Shown here piece by piece: positions 56,262 through 64,000 of a stretch of 64,000 bases of DNA. The DNA is taken from the NCBI GenBank assembly GCA_002305165.1, contig DBQI01000014.1, positions 1 to 64,000 of the forward strand. The letters are read 5' to 3'. This DNA comes from Armatimonadetes bacterium UBA1398 (GTDB lineage: Bacteria; Armatimonadota; Zipacnadia; UBA1398). The translations under genes and the position numbers were made by a program. Each line of letters starts with the position of its first letter. Position 1 is the first letter of the stretch. The notes under the pieces were generated by a model. The model worked only from the letters and a program-made list of their open reading frames with translations, made no database searches and was not told the DNA's origin.

Positions 56262-59200
56262 CTAGTCGGCAATCACGATGCGGAACCCCACGTCGAACAC
56301 CCCTCGGTAGATCGGGTAGGCCGATGCTGCGGTCGATCCGGCGAAACGCGGCGGGTCGTACCACGAGCCTCCGCGAACCACTGCGCGTTCGCCTACCCGG
56401 GTGCCGGTCCATTCCGCGGCGTTGCCGTGCATGTCGTAGAGTCCCCATGGGTTCGCTCCATAGGTGCCAACGGGGGCCGAGACGCGGTGGCCGTCGTCGA
56501 ACTCGGCCGCTGGACGCCATGGGCCGATGGCTCCGGACGGGAGGGCCCAGGGAGCGAAGGTGTCCACCGCGTGCAGACGGGCGTCGGCGAGGTTGCCGAA
56601 GGCGCTGAAGTCCTGATCTGGTCCGCCCCACCAGAAGTGCTCCGACGAGCCGGCCCGGCATGCCCACTCCCACTCCTCGGCCGTTGGTAGCCGGACCTCC
56701 AACCCTAGCTCCGACGCCAAGCGCTCACAGAAGGCCGCCGCCCGCTCCCATGAGACGCGCACCACGGGCTGGTCGTCGAGGTTCACGGGATAGCCGCGTT
56801 CCTCAATACTGAACTGCAGGAAGTCGCCCGTCTCCAACCGGCTGTCGTGGCGAGGGTCAAAGCACCTGTACTGCCGATTGGTCACCTCGGTCTCGCCCAT
56901 CCAGAAGGGTTTCGAGACCTCAACGACCTGTCCTCGGCCATTCACATAGCGCCCTGCGGGGATGCGCCGGAGTGCCAGATCCGAGCCGTCGTCGAGACGC
57001 ACGGCACGACGACTCCCCGCTGTGAGCCCCTGCATCGAGGCGGCTTGGAGGCCATCGAATGGCCAGCCGTCCAACGCCGCGGGCGCGGGCTCCTCGGCGA
57101 GGGGCCGTGAGGACGGTCTCCGCACCTGGGCGGCGGGGTAGACTGCCTCCGGGTCCTCGTCGATCGCCGCGTACAGTTGCAGCAGCTCCCGGCGACGGTC
57201 TCGCTGGTGCTCCACCTTCTCCCAGCCCACGATCTCGTGCCACGTCCCGTGCGCCGGCGTGTTGAGGTCGATCCAAGTGATGAGCCGATCCCACGACTCG
57301 GCATCCAGCGCCACGCCGTGATGCCCAGCGTCGAGCAATCGCACCAGCCTCGTCGTATCGGCCGCGAACTCACCGGGCATCAGGAGATGCAGATCGCTCT
57401 CGATCGTGTGTCCCCGGACGTACTTCCAGAGCTCCACGTACGAGGGAGGGAAGGCGCCGCCGTACATGTAGGCCCCGTCGTTGGAGGGAACGTAGACCGG
57501 CTCCCCGTCACGCAGATCGGGCTGGGCAGAGGTCCCATCGTGGCAGGCGATGCAGTGCGCATCGAGGACGGGCTGGACCTCACGCTCGAAGGAGAACCCT
57601 CGGACCGGGCCGTACCACGGCTCGATCTGGGCCGGCGGTCCCATGACGGCCGCGCCTGCATCCGCAGCTGGGGTCAGCCGGTTCGGCTCGTGGCAGCCGA
57701 CGCAGGACAGCTTCTCGCCCGGCATAGCCGTCAGCCAACTCCGCATGAGCTGCAGTGCCTGGCCGCGCTCGTCAAGAGGCTGGATCGAGATGGGAGTATT
57801 CGCCGGTACGCGGAAGTAGGTGGATCCGTCCTCGTGAACAGGTACCGTGCCCAGGATGCGCTTCACATCCCAGGGCCCGTCGAGCCCAACTCGGTTCACC
57901 TGCCCACCCATCCCGTGGTAGGCGAAGTGGTATGTGAGGAGGCGTAGCGCCTTCACGGCGCCCCTCGGCACCCCCGCCAGTCCGTCCCCCTGGTAGATGT
58001 CCGTGATGTATACGAGCCCCTCCGTGGCGGCGGGATCTACTCGGGGCTCGATGGTTGGCGGCGGGTCGCTTGGACGGACGGGGATGGGTTCGAGGATGGC
58101 GTACCCGGGCAGCTCCTGGATCGGCGTGAGGTTGTCGAACACATCCGCCAGGTATAGGCCCCAGGGAGCGCCAGGCGAGGGCTGGCATGACACGAGGAAG
58201 TACTTGTCGCTCAGCGGGTACGGGTGCAGGAACTTGGGCCAGCTCGCTTGCGTGAGCCCATCCAGAATGATCGGCTCGACCCGGCTACCGCGGCCAGGGA
58301 TGCGCTGCAGAACGCCTTCCGCTTCGCGCTGACCCAGCGCCACATCGAAGAGCGCGAGCTCGCCCATCCGCGGATAGTCGTGATGGCCACCCACCACGGC
58401 CACGAACCGAGTAGTGCTGCCTGGCACGGGCCTGGTATAGAAGAGCGCGTTGGGCCAGTAGGAGTTCGTGCCATAGTAGGCCATCTGGTTCGTGCCGTCG
58501 GGCGCCATCGTGAACAGGATCCTGGAAGCGAAGTGAGGGATGTCGGAGTACTCCCAGCGCAGGTAGAGGACCCGTCCATCGGGCATCACGGTCGGGCACC
58601 AGTCGTGGTCCTGCTCGAAGGTCAGCCGCCGTATGGCTCCGGTGACTTGGCTCCAGCGGTACAGGTTCGATACGTGAGAGGCGCCCGTCACGCACGGCAC
58701 CCCAACAAACGGGGCGGTCGAAGTGAATAGGACGTCCCCGCCGGGTAGCCAGCATGCGTCGTAGTTGTCCACATCCGGCTCATCGATGAGAGGCATGACT
58801 CGAGCGGCCGAGCCATCGAGGGCCATCTCCATGATCCGCCACGGTCCGCCCTCGGGTGGCATAGAGAACAGGATGCGGCCTGCATCGAAGTCGAGATCCA
58901 CGTCCCCCACAAACTCGCCATTGGCCGGGGCGAAAACGGTGCGCCACTGGCCATCAGGAGAGACCGGGGAGAGGGACGCGATGTAGTTGTCGTAGCCTGT
59001 CCGAGGTATGGAGGAGTTGCTCTCCCAGTTCTGTGGCAGCCCCAGCATCGCGTCTGAGCGGATGACGACGAGGAGGTCACTGAAGTCGATCAGGGGGTTG
59101 GCGAGGAGGCTGGCTCGAATCGTTGCGAGCAGCTCCCGAGCCTCGGCGGGATCGCCGTCTCCCGATTCGAGCCTGCCGCGGGTCGAATCCAGGCGCGTCA

Positions 59201-60056
59201 GGGCATCCCGAGCGGCTTCGCGCAGGGCTGACCCCTGGGAGCCCAGGCCATCCATGTCATCGAGGGCCAGACGCACCGCATGGGGATCCACGGCGTCCAG
59301 CTCCGCCAGCAGCGTCCGAACTCGCGCGTCGGGGATATCGCCGACCCACTGTCCTGAGGCAAGATACTCGCAGATGGAGCGAGTGAGCTGATGCAGGTTG
59401 CCCGCATAGGCGTTCTCTGCCAGGCCGAAGTAGGGCAACCGCCAGCCAAGAACGACAACGCGTCCACGACCGTAGGAGTACTCGGCCAGAGGCTGCTCTC
59501 CCGCGCCGCCCGGGGCGTCCCCGAGGACGCGTCCCCCCGTGCAGCGAGCAGGATGGAAGTCCGCGAAGGCGGGATGTCCCGCGCTCGCAAGGGGGATCGA
59601 ATCGTTGCCAAAGCCCGCGAACACGGGGTGGTCCGGAGCCGGGGAGGGGTCCAACATCGCCACGAACTCGTCTTGGCCTGCGGCCCCGACTCGTGGCCGG
59701 CTCGGCTCGAGGCCGAGATCGGCGACGTAGGCGAGCGCCGTGCCCGAGAGGAGGAGCCCCCCACCCTCCTCCAGCCACGAACGCAGCGCATCCAGAACCC
59801 CGGCATCCTCCATCGAGTGAGGTACCGAGGCGCTCTCCGAGTGCCACCAGAGCGCATTGGCCTCAGGCGGTATCGCTAGGTTGCCCGAAGCCGGCAGCAA
59901 GCTAACGGCGCCCCAGTGCTCAGCCAGCGCCAGCGCGGCCACGACCCCGGGCGACTGGGCCTCCTCCGGAGGCACGATGCAATGGAGCCCCTCCACCCCG
60001 CCCTGCCCCACCCCGAGTAGTCGCAGCGCCAAGAGACCTGCGTAGAGACCCGTCAT
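56262..60056 (-). CDS. Large fusion: HZS-alpha-like propeller, two c-haem motifs, SUMF1 domain
   Basis: 1264 aa from ATG 60056, GGGAG at 5 nt. About residues 1-240 resemble a ThuA or DUF4159-like unit (GVLDALRSWLEEGGGLLLSG). From about 390 to 640 is the propeller of the hydrazine-synthase-alpha middle family: DNYDACWLPGGDVLFTSTAP, LTFEQDHDWCPTVMPDGRVL, GGHHDYPRMGELALFDVALG and VLQRIPGRGSRVEP. CVGCH (about 787) and CIACH (about 837) are c-type haem sites. The last 240 residues are SUMF1-like (IPAGRYVNGRG, WEWACRAGSSEHFWWGGPD, VVRGGSWYD) but lack the cysteines of formylglycine-generating enzyme. The family is common outside anammox bacteria, so hydrazine synthesis is not implied. An export signal is unclear. 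Confidence 0.85.
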   Translation of the reverse strand: MTGLYAGLLALRLLGVGQGGVEGLHCIVPPEEAQSPGVVAALALAEHWGAVSLLPASGNLAIPPEANALWWHSESASVPHSMEDAGVLDALRSWLEEGGGLLLSGTALAYVADLGLEPSRPRVGAAGQDEFVAMLDPSPAPDHPVFAGFGNDSIPLASAGHPAFADFHPARCTGGRVLGDAPGGAGEQPLAEYSYGRGRVVVLGWRLPYFGLAENAYAGNLHQLTRSICEYLASGQWVGDIPDARVRTLLAELDAVDPHAVRLALDDMDGLGSQGSALREAARDALTRLDSTRGRLESGDGDPAEARELLATIRASLLANPLIDFSDLLVVIRSDAMLGLPQNWESNSSIPRTGYDNYIASLSPVSPDGQWRTVFAPANGEFVGDVDLDFDAGRILFSMPPEGGPWRIMEMALDGSAARVMPLIDEPDVDNYDACWLPGGDVLFTSTAPFVGVPCVTGASHVSNLYRWSQVTGAIRRLTFEQDHDWCPTVMPDGRVLYLRWEYSDIPHFASRILFTMAPDGTNQMAYYGTNSYWPNALFYTRPVPGSTTRFVAVVGGHHDYPRMGELALFDVALGQREAEGVLQRIPGRGSRVEPIILDGLTQASWPKFLHPYPLSDKYFLVSCQPSPGAPWGLYLADVFDNLTPIQELPGYAILEPIPVRPSDPPPTIEPRVDPAATEGLVYITDIYQGDGLAGVPRGAVKALRLLTYHFAYHGMGGQVNRVGLDGPWDVKRILGTVPVHEDGSTYFRVPANTPISIQPLDERGQALQLMRSWLTAMPGEKLSCVGCHEPNRLTPAADAGAAVMGPPAQIEPWYGPVRGFSFEREVQPVLDAHCIACHDGTSAQPDLRDGEPVYVPSNDGAYMYGGAFPPSYVELWKYVRGHTIESDLHLLMPGEFAADTTRLVRLLDAGHHGVALDAESWDRLITWIDLNTPAHGTWHEIVGWEKVEHQRDRRRELLQLYAAIDEDPEAVYPAAQVRRPSSRPLAEEPAPAALDGWPFDGLQAASMQGLTAGSRRAVRLDDGSDLALRRIPAGRYVNGRGQVVEVSKPFWMGETEVTNRQYRCFDPRHDSRLETGDFLQFSIEERGYPVNLDDQPVVRVSWERAAAFCERLASELGLEVRLPTAEEWEWACRAGSSEHFWWGGPDQDFSAFGNLADARLHAVDTFAPWALPSGAIGPWRPAAEFDDGHRVSAPVGTYGANPWGLYDMHGNAAEWTGTRVGERAVVRGGSWYDPPRFAGSTAASAYPIYRGVFDVGFRIVIAD

Positions 60057-60065
60057 GTCCACTCC

Positions 60066-61199
60066 CTACTCGCCATCTACCGGCTCGAAGGTCGTGCGCA
60101 GCTCCTGTGTGCTGGCCGTCTCGGCCGCACGGTAACCAGCCTCGACGATCTCGATCACGTGCCGCGCGTGCTCAGCCGTGGCTGGTGATGGGATCCCATC
60201 GCGGATCCAGTCAACGAGCTGCATTATGTCCTCGTACACGTGGGCCTCGCCGAGGGTGGCGTGGGGACCTACGACATGGGGCAGCAGCGCGTTATCACCG
60301 ATCGGAGACGCGGCGGCCTCCTCCCGCCCGGGATACTCCAGGGGGCGACCGTTCAGCTTGTCGCCCTCGATCTGACCGCTCGTTCCGAAGATCGACGTAA
60401 GGCCGAAGTGAGTGACGGTCCCGGCTACCGTCCCGTAGACGAAGGCGAAGAGGTTGTCGCCGAAGTCGAGGAGCAGCACGGTGTTGTCGTGGGCGTCGCA
60501 CGTGTGGGTCACGCCGCGGAACTCGCGCTCCGTCACTGCGACACCCGAGAACCCCGTGACCGCTTTGGCGGGTCCGAGCACTCCGGTCAGGCTGTGTAGC
60601 CCATAGACGGTCATGTCGTACATCGGCCCGCCGCCCGGCTGCCGCCAGTACCAGACAGGGCTGATGTTCGTGAGCGGGCCGTCCCCTTGTCGCACTCCCT
60701 CGTTTTCATGGTACTGCCCGAAGGCCGCTCCTGTCGAGGCCCACGCCAAGCGCCCCAAGGCGCCCTCTTGCACCAGGCGTCGAACGCGCCTATTGAGCGG
60801 CCTCAGCATCTGCCCAGGTGAGGCTACCATCGGCAGGCCACGCAGGGCGGCCTCCTCGATGAGCGTGTCAGCCTCTGCCGTGGTGATGGTCATGGTCTTG
60901 TTGAAGTGGACGTGCTTCCCTGCGCGCAGGGCCGCGAGCCCCTGCTCAAAGTGGATCCCGATTGGCGAACACAGGGTCACGGCATCCACGTTGGGGTCAG
61001 CCAGAAGCTCGTCGTATGACTCGTACGCCGCAGGCACTCCGTACTTCTCCGCTGCGGCCGCCGCTCGCCCGGGCGCCGGATCACAGACCGCCGCGAGACG
61101 CACGCGATCCTGAACGTCGTCCAGGCTGAGGTGGTCCAGTGCCGCTCGGATCCCTATGCTCCCCGCACCAACAACGCCCATGCCAACCGCGCCAGACAT
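60066..61199 (-). CDS. Gfo/Idh/MocA family oxidoreductase
   Basis: 377 aa from ATG 61199, 8 nt after GAGGAGG. N-terminus GMGVVGAGSIGIRAALDHLS; AVTLCSPIGIHFEQGLAALR; then VHFNKTMTITTAEADTLIEE, where the usual EKP is NKTM. The missing Glu-Lys-Pro is unusual, since the Lys is normally catalytic (it remains as K in NKT). C-terminal ISPVWYWRQPGGGPMYDMTV carries GGGPMYD, typical of the family. Stop is 9 bp before the next gene's start. Likely sugar or polyol oxidation. Confidence 0.85.
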   Translation of the reverse strand: MSGAVGMGVVGAGSIGIRAALDHLSLDDVQDRVRLAAVCDPAPGRAAAAAEKYGVPAAYESYDELLADPNVDAVTLCSPIGIHFEQGLAALRAGKHVHFNKTMTITTAEADTLIEEAALRGLPMVASPGQMLRPLNRRVRRLVQEGALGRLAWASTGAAFGQYHENEGVRQGDGPLTNISPVWYWRQPGGGPMYDMTVYGLHSLTGVLGPAKAVTGFSGVAVTEREFRGVTHTCDAHDNTVLLLDFGDNLFAFVYGTVAGTVTHFGLTSIFGTSGQIEGDKLNGRPLEYPGREEAAASPIGDNALLPHVVGPHATLGEAHVYEDIMQLVDWIRDGIPSPATAEHARHVIEIVEAGYRAAETASTQELRTTFEPVDGE

Positions 61200-61212
61200 C
61201 TGGGGCTCCTCC

Positions 61213-61968
61213 TCACGCACCCATCTGCGTGATGCGCCCGCCCGTTACCGGAAGGTAGGCGCCCGTGATGTAACTTGCCAGGTCACTCAAGAAGAACGCG
61301 CAGGCCTTCCCGATCTCCTCGCCCCCGCCGTGGTACCTGAGTGGTAACCCCTTGCCGAAGCCGATCGAGGCGTCGGAATTCCGGTCCACCTTCTCGTCGG
61401 CCATCCAGCCTGGGGCGACCATGTTGACCCGGATTCCCATCGGCCCCAGCTCGTTCGCCAGGGCTCTGGACAGACCAACCATGGCTCCCTTGCCCGCGAG
61501 GTATGTGGACCACTCCGCGGATCCCATGTTCCAGAGCTCGGTAACGATGTTCACCACCCGACCATCGCCCTGCTCCGCGAAGATGGGCTTCAGCGCTCGC
61601 ACGGTGTTCACTACCGCCTTGCAGCCGAAGTCGAACATGTCCGCGTAGTCCTGCCACGCCGCGTCGTCGAAGGGCGCATGCTGCCGGCCGCCAACGGCGT
61701 TGTTCACCACGCCATCGACCCGGCCGTACGCAGCCAGGACTTCCGCCACCATCGCCTCTACCGACGCCGCCTCGCGGACGTCCGCCTGGAAGGCGCGAGC
61801 CTCCCCGCCCTTGCCTCGGATCTCCGCGCACAGACCCTCGGTCTTCTCCGCGCTCACGCTGTACACGGCCGCGACTTTGGCGCCGTGTGCGGCCAGAACC
61901 CGGCTGATGTCGGCTCCGATCCCACGTCCGCCGCCTGTGACCACCGCGACCTTGCCCTCGAGCAGCAT
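61213..61968 (-). CDS. Short-chain dehydrogenase/reductase
   Basis: 251 aa from ATG 61968, 8 nt from GAGAGGGG. Rossmann start GKVAVVTGGGRGIGADISRV; VDGVVNNAVGG (NNA-type); catalytic Tyr-Lys in STYLAGKGAMVGLSRALANE; C-terminal SYITGAYLPVTGGRITQMGA. The Ser of the triad is Thr here (VTELWNMG). Typical of FabG-like SDRs that oxidise alcohols with NAD(P). First of the coupled pair with the Gfo/Idh gene (13 bp apart). Substrate unknown. Confidence 0.88.
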   Translation of the reverse strand: MLLEGKVAVVTGGGRGIGADISRVLAAHGAKVAAVYSVSAEKTEGLCAEIRGKGGEARAFQADVREAASVEAMVAEVLAAYGRVDGVVNNAVGGRQHAPFDDAAWQDYADMFDFGCKAVVNTVRALKPIFAEQGDGRVVNIVTELWNMGSAEWSTYLAGKGAMVGLSRALANELGPMGIRVNMVAPGWMADEKVDRNSDASIGFGKGLPLRYHGGGEEIGKACAFFLSDLASYITGAYLPVTGGRITQMGA

Positions 61969-62159
61969 GCGAAGCGCCCCTCTCCAGAGTGCGAGTCTAA
62001 TGACTCGCAATGGAGTTCCGTGTCAGCGCACAGGACTCCTGTGCATACGGCTCACGCAGGCGCGTGGAGGCTCCGGAGGCTGTGTATCGGGGAGCTATCA
62101 GACGCTACTCGACCGAGCCCCGCGGGGCGCACAGTGGCGCCTCGCGAGGCTCGGGAGGG

Positions 62160-64000
62160 TCAGCGCTCTTGCTCGTAGACGGCGAGGTGAGCGGTCTCGC
62201 TCCAGTTGCCCGCCTTGTCCTGGGCCCGCACGTGGAGGTACCGCCTGCCGCCAGGCTGCTCGGGTAGATCCAGCGCACGGTCCGTGCCCATGACCTCAGC
62301 CGGTGGGATGGTGTATGCCACGTCGTCATAGACCCAGGAGAACCCTTGGATGCCGGTGGGGTCCCATGCGCTCCAGGTGAACTGAAGCGCTCCATCCCCG
62401 CCTCGGGTCACCCAGAGGTTGTCGAAGTCCACCGTCGCGTCCACCGGAGTGGAGGGCGGCGAAGCGGGGTCGGTCACGGCCAATGAGAGGAGGCGGTACT
62501 CCCGGGAGTCGCCGAGGATCTGGCGCGCGACATCGAGCAGGTTGAGCTCCGCGTAACGCCACGCTCCGTCGGCCACAGCGCCTCGCACGGCGAAGGGAGC
62601 CTCCGTCGTCGGGTTCGTGAATCGGACCACCACGGGAACTGGCCCGTCGCCCTTGGTGACGGTCAGCACCATGTCGAGCTTCGCCTCGGGTGGGCAGCGA
62701 TAGTCGAATGCCAGGTTCGGGTACTCCCTGAGATCCACCGGCACTGTCAGCAGTTGCGTCGAGAAGCTATCGCCCGGAGTGCGGGTGACCCGCAGGCAAC
62801 CCGTGCCGATGCGTCTCAGCACCCGATCGTCGCCAGGGCCGCCCAGACCATCGCGACCGATATCGAGCCGGCAGCCTTCGGATTTGCCCGCACTGCCGAT
62901 CAGCGTCTCGAACGGCTCGAAGACTGCTGTCATGTGTGTTGGAGACTGTATCTCTGGTGGGTCAGGCGGTCCCTCGTCGAGGCTGAAGTCCATGACGAAG
63001 GTCTGCAAGAAGCCGGGCTCAAGCGGGTTGCCCGCGTGGTCCCGGGCTTCCTCGAGCGCGACCGTGACAACCTGCTGGTCGGCGAAGGTGAGGGGCTCCG
63101 GGCGTGCGCGCTGGGCATTCCACTCCAACTGGCCCGTGTCCCCTCGGAATTGGAGCACGCGGCCATCCACGGGATAGACGCTGGCGCCGACGCGTAGCCT
63201 CAGGCTCGTCGGGTCCACACCCGACCATGGGCTGCCCCGGTCCGCTAGGGTCAGGGTGAAGCGATCGATGCAGAGCCGCGAACCGTTCTCGAAGGAAGCG
63301 TCATGTACGACAGGACCTTGGCTATCCAGAAAGACACGGTGGTGCGTTGTCGGACTCCAGTTCCCCTGCCTATCGACGGCGCGTAGGTGCAGCCAGTGCC
63401 AACCATCGGGCAGGCCGGGCTCGAACGATAGCGCGGATTGCCGCGTCTTCACCTGGGTGTCGGGCTCGGTGTTGGGCTCCCGGTCGAGGACGTAGCTCGC
63501 GCCATCGATGCCACTGGGGTCGTCGGTCTCCCACTTGACGACAAGCCGCTCGCGCGCCGATGCGATGTTCGAGATCCTGAAGTTGTCTATGTTCCAGTAG
63601 CTTCCCTTTGAGTTGCCGTCCCATCCGCCGCTAGCAAACCCGACCCTTGACACTTGGTAGTCCTGGGCATCGGGGAACCGAGACAGCAGGAGGGTGTAGA
63701 GGTCGATCTCCGCGTGCCGCCATTGCCCATCCGCCACGATGGGAATGTGTCCAAGGACGACCTGTCCACCGCCGTCGTTGTCGTTATCCGTCATCTTGAT
63801 GACGTGCCACGTCCGTGTCGACTGCAGGTTGATGCGCATGTCGATACGTACCCAGGGATCGATCTTGTAGTCGAAGCTGATAAGCCGATGCCGGCCAGCG
63901 TCGAAGGGCTCCGAGACCGCCCAGGCCGCGAAGCTGCCCGACTCGGCAGACTTGGTCAATCTGAGCGAGGAGCCTCCTGATGCGGCCGTCGTGGGGTCCA
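62160..64000 (-). CDS. Secreted multi-domain beta-sandwich protein (partial)
   Basis: The frame is open to the window end, so the N-terminus is missing; at least 610 residues are visible. Alternating jelly-roll sandwiches (FAAWAVSEPFDAGRHRLISF, QYQVSRVGFASGGWDGNSKG-like DYQVSRVGFASGGWDGNSKG) and Ig/fibronectin-like or chitobiase-C-like units (GWHWLHLRAVDRQGNWSPTT, RYLHVRAQDKAGNWSETAHL) follow in tandem. These bind or present carbohydrate on many exported enzymes. The catalytic part, if any, lies outside. It heads the minus-strand cluster, 191 bp before the SDR gene. Confidence 0.7.
   Translation of the reverse strand, partial: DPTTAASGGSSLRLTKSAESGSFAAWAVSEPFDAGRHRLISFDYKIDPWVRIDMRINLQSTRTWHVIKMTDNDNDGGGQVVLGHIPIVADGQWRHAEIDLYTLLLSRFPDAQDYQVSRVGFASGGWDGNSKGSYWNIDNFRISNIASARERLVVKWETDDPSGIDGASYVLDREPNTEPDTQVKTRQSALSFEPGLPDGWHWLHLRAVDRQGNWSPTTHHRVFLDSQGPVVHDASFENGSRLCIDRFTLTLADRGSPWSGVDPTSLRLRVGASVYPVDGRVLQFRGDTGQLEWNAQRARPEPLTFADQQVVTVALEEARDHAGNPLEPGFLQTFVMDFSLDEGPPDPPEIQSPTHMTAVFEPFETLIGSAGKSEGCRLDIGRDGLGGPGDDRVLRRIGTGCLRVTRTPGDSFSTQLLTVPVDLREYPNLAFDYRCPPEAKLDMVLTVTKGDGPVPVVVRFTNPTTEAPFAVRGAVADGAWRYAELNLLDVARQILGDSREYRLLSLAVTDPASPPSTPVDATVDFDNLWVTRGGDGALQFTWSAWDPTGIQGFSWVYDDVAYTIPPAEVMGTDRALDLPEQPGGRRYLHVRAQDKAGNWSETAHLAVYEQER

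Noticed and set aside
56262..56990. SUMF1 domain as a formylglycine-generating enzyme for the sulfatase
   Set aside because: The Cys pair needed by FGE is absent, and the domain is fused to an extracytoplasmic-type protein 20 kb away.
56262..60056. Evidence for anammox through the hydrazine-synthase-like domain
   Set aside because: This propeller family is widespread outside anammox bacteria, and no other anammox gene is here.
1..64000. CRISPR arrays, insertion sequences, att sites
   Set aside because: I saw no regularly spaced repeats, transposase or integrase genes, or target-site duplications.

Overview
This is a 64 kb window of GC-rich bacterial chromosome with densely packed genes. I see no rRNA, tRNA, CRISPR array, insertion sequence or phage module. 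Housekeeping genes (glutamyl-tRNA synthetase, glucose-6-phosphate isomerase, ispE, rsmA/ksgA, ribBA, F-type ATP synthase) alternate with accessory genes: glycoside-hydrolase-like secreted proteins, a sulfatase, Gfo/Idh/MocA oxidoreductases, a URO-D family methyltransferase-like protein, a DUF6784/6785-type membrane protein, and a hydrazine-synthase-alpha-like beta-propeller fused to c-type haem motifs and a SUMF1 fold. These families are common in Armatimonadota, Planctomycetota and related polysaccharide-degrading lineages. The 3D/G5-type protein - rsmA - ispE order recalls Firmicutes and other Terrabacteria. My best guess is a free-living, at least facultatively anaerobic heterotroph, possibly Armatimonadota; this is inference, not proof. 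Pyruvate:ferredoxin oxidoreductase, hydrogenase maturation genes and a Na+-type c-ring signature point to anaerobic energy metabolism.

Layout. 0-6.7 kb: the end of a membrane-anchored protein, a PpiC/SurA-like secreted protein, a GAF-type methionine sulfoxide reductase, a TonB-like protein, and a minus-strand operon of PHP phosphoesterase, small secreted protein, PfkB kinase and AgaS-like SIS isomerase. 6.7-10.5 kb: a structured intergenic region, a 621-aa protein I do not recognise, and gltX. 10.5-18.7 kb: a frameshifted membrane protein, a secreted beta-propeller, pgi, a secreted protein that seems to start at ACG, a degenerate receiver-domain protein behind a long structured leader, and an unknown gene. 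18.7-22.3 kb: hypF-hypC-hypD. 22.4-28.1 kb: an E1-alpha TPP enzyme coupled to a ketosynthase-like protein without its catalytic residues, a polyprenyl glycosylphosphotransferase, a peptidase-MA protein and a P-loop ATPase. 28.4-31.4 kb: porGDAB.

31.4-34.8 kb (minus): 3D-domain protein, rsmA, ispE and a MobA-like nucleotidyltransferase, all overlapping. 35-38.6 kb: sulfatase, secreted beta-propeller, a relic of an aconitase-family C-terminus and a DUF402 protein. 38.7-45.8 kb (minus): atpZ-I-B-E-F-H-A-G-D, with no atpC. 46-53.4 kb (plus): ribBA, then a sugar-type ABC permease and binding protein with no ATPase, a URO-D-like protein, a zinc-ribbon membrane protein, a Gfo/Idh oxidoreductase, and hypA-hypB. 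53.4-64 kb (minus): a catabolic or extracellular cluster of a secreted Ig/sandwich protein (cut by the window edge), SDR, Gfo/Idh oxidoreductase, the 1264-aa haem/propeller/SUMF1 fusion and a GH42-like secreted protein.

How the genes work together. hypFCD and hypAB would mature a [NiFe] hydrogenase, but hypE and the structural subunits are not here. PorGDAB would supply reduced ferredoxin. The SIS/PfkB/PHP operon, the ABC transporter set and the terminal cluster look like sugar or polyol uptake and oxidation modules. Most interesting: the haem/propeller/SUMF1 fusion in its operon, the Na+-signature ATP synthase lacking atpC, the ketosynthase-like pseudoenzyme coupled to an orphan E1-alpha, the aconitase relic, and the two structured non-coding stretches at 6.7-6.9 and 17.3-17.6 kb.
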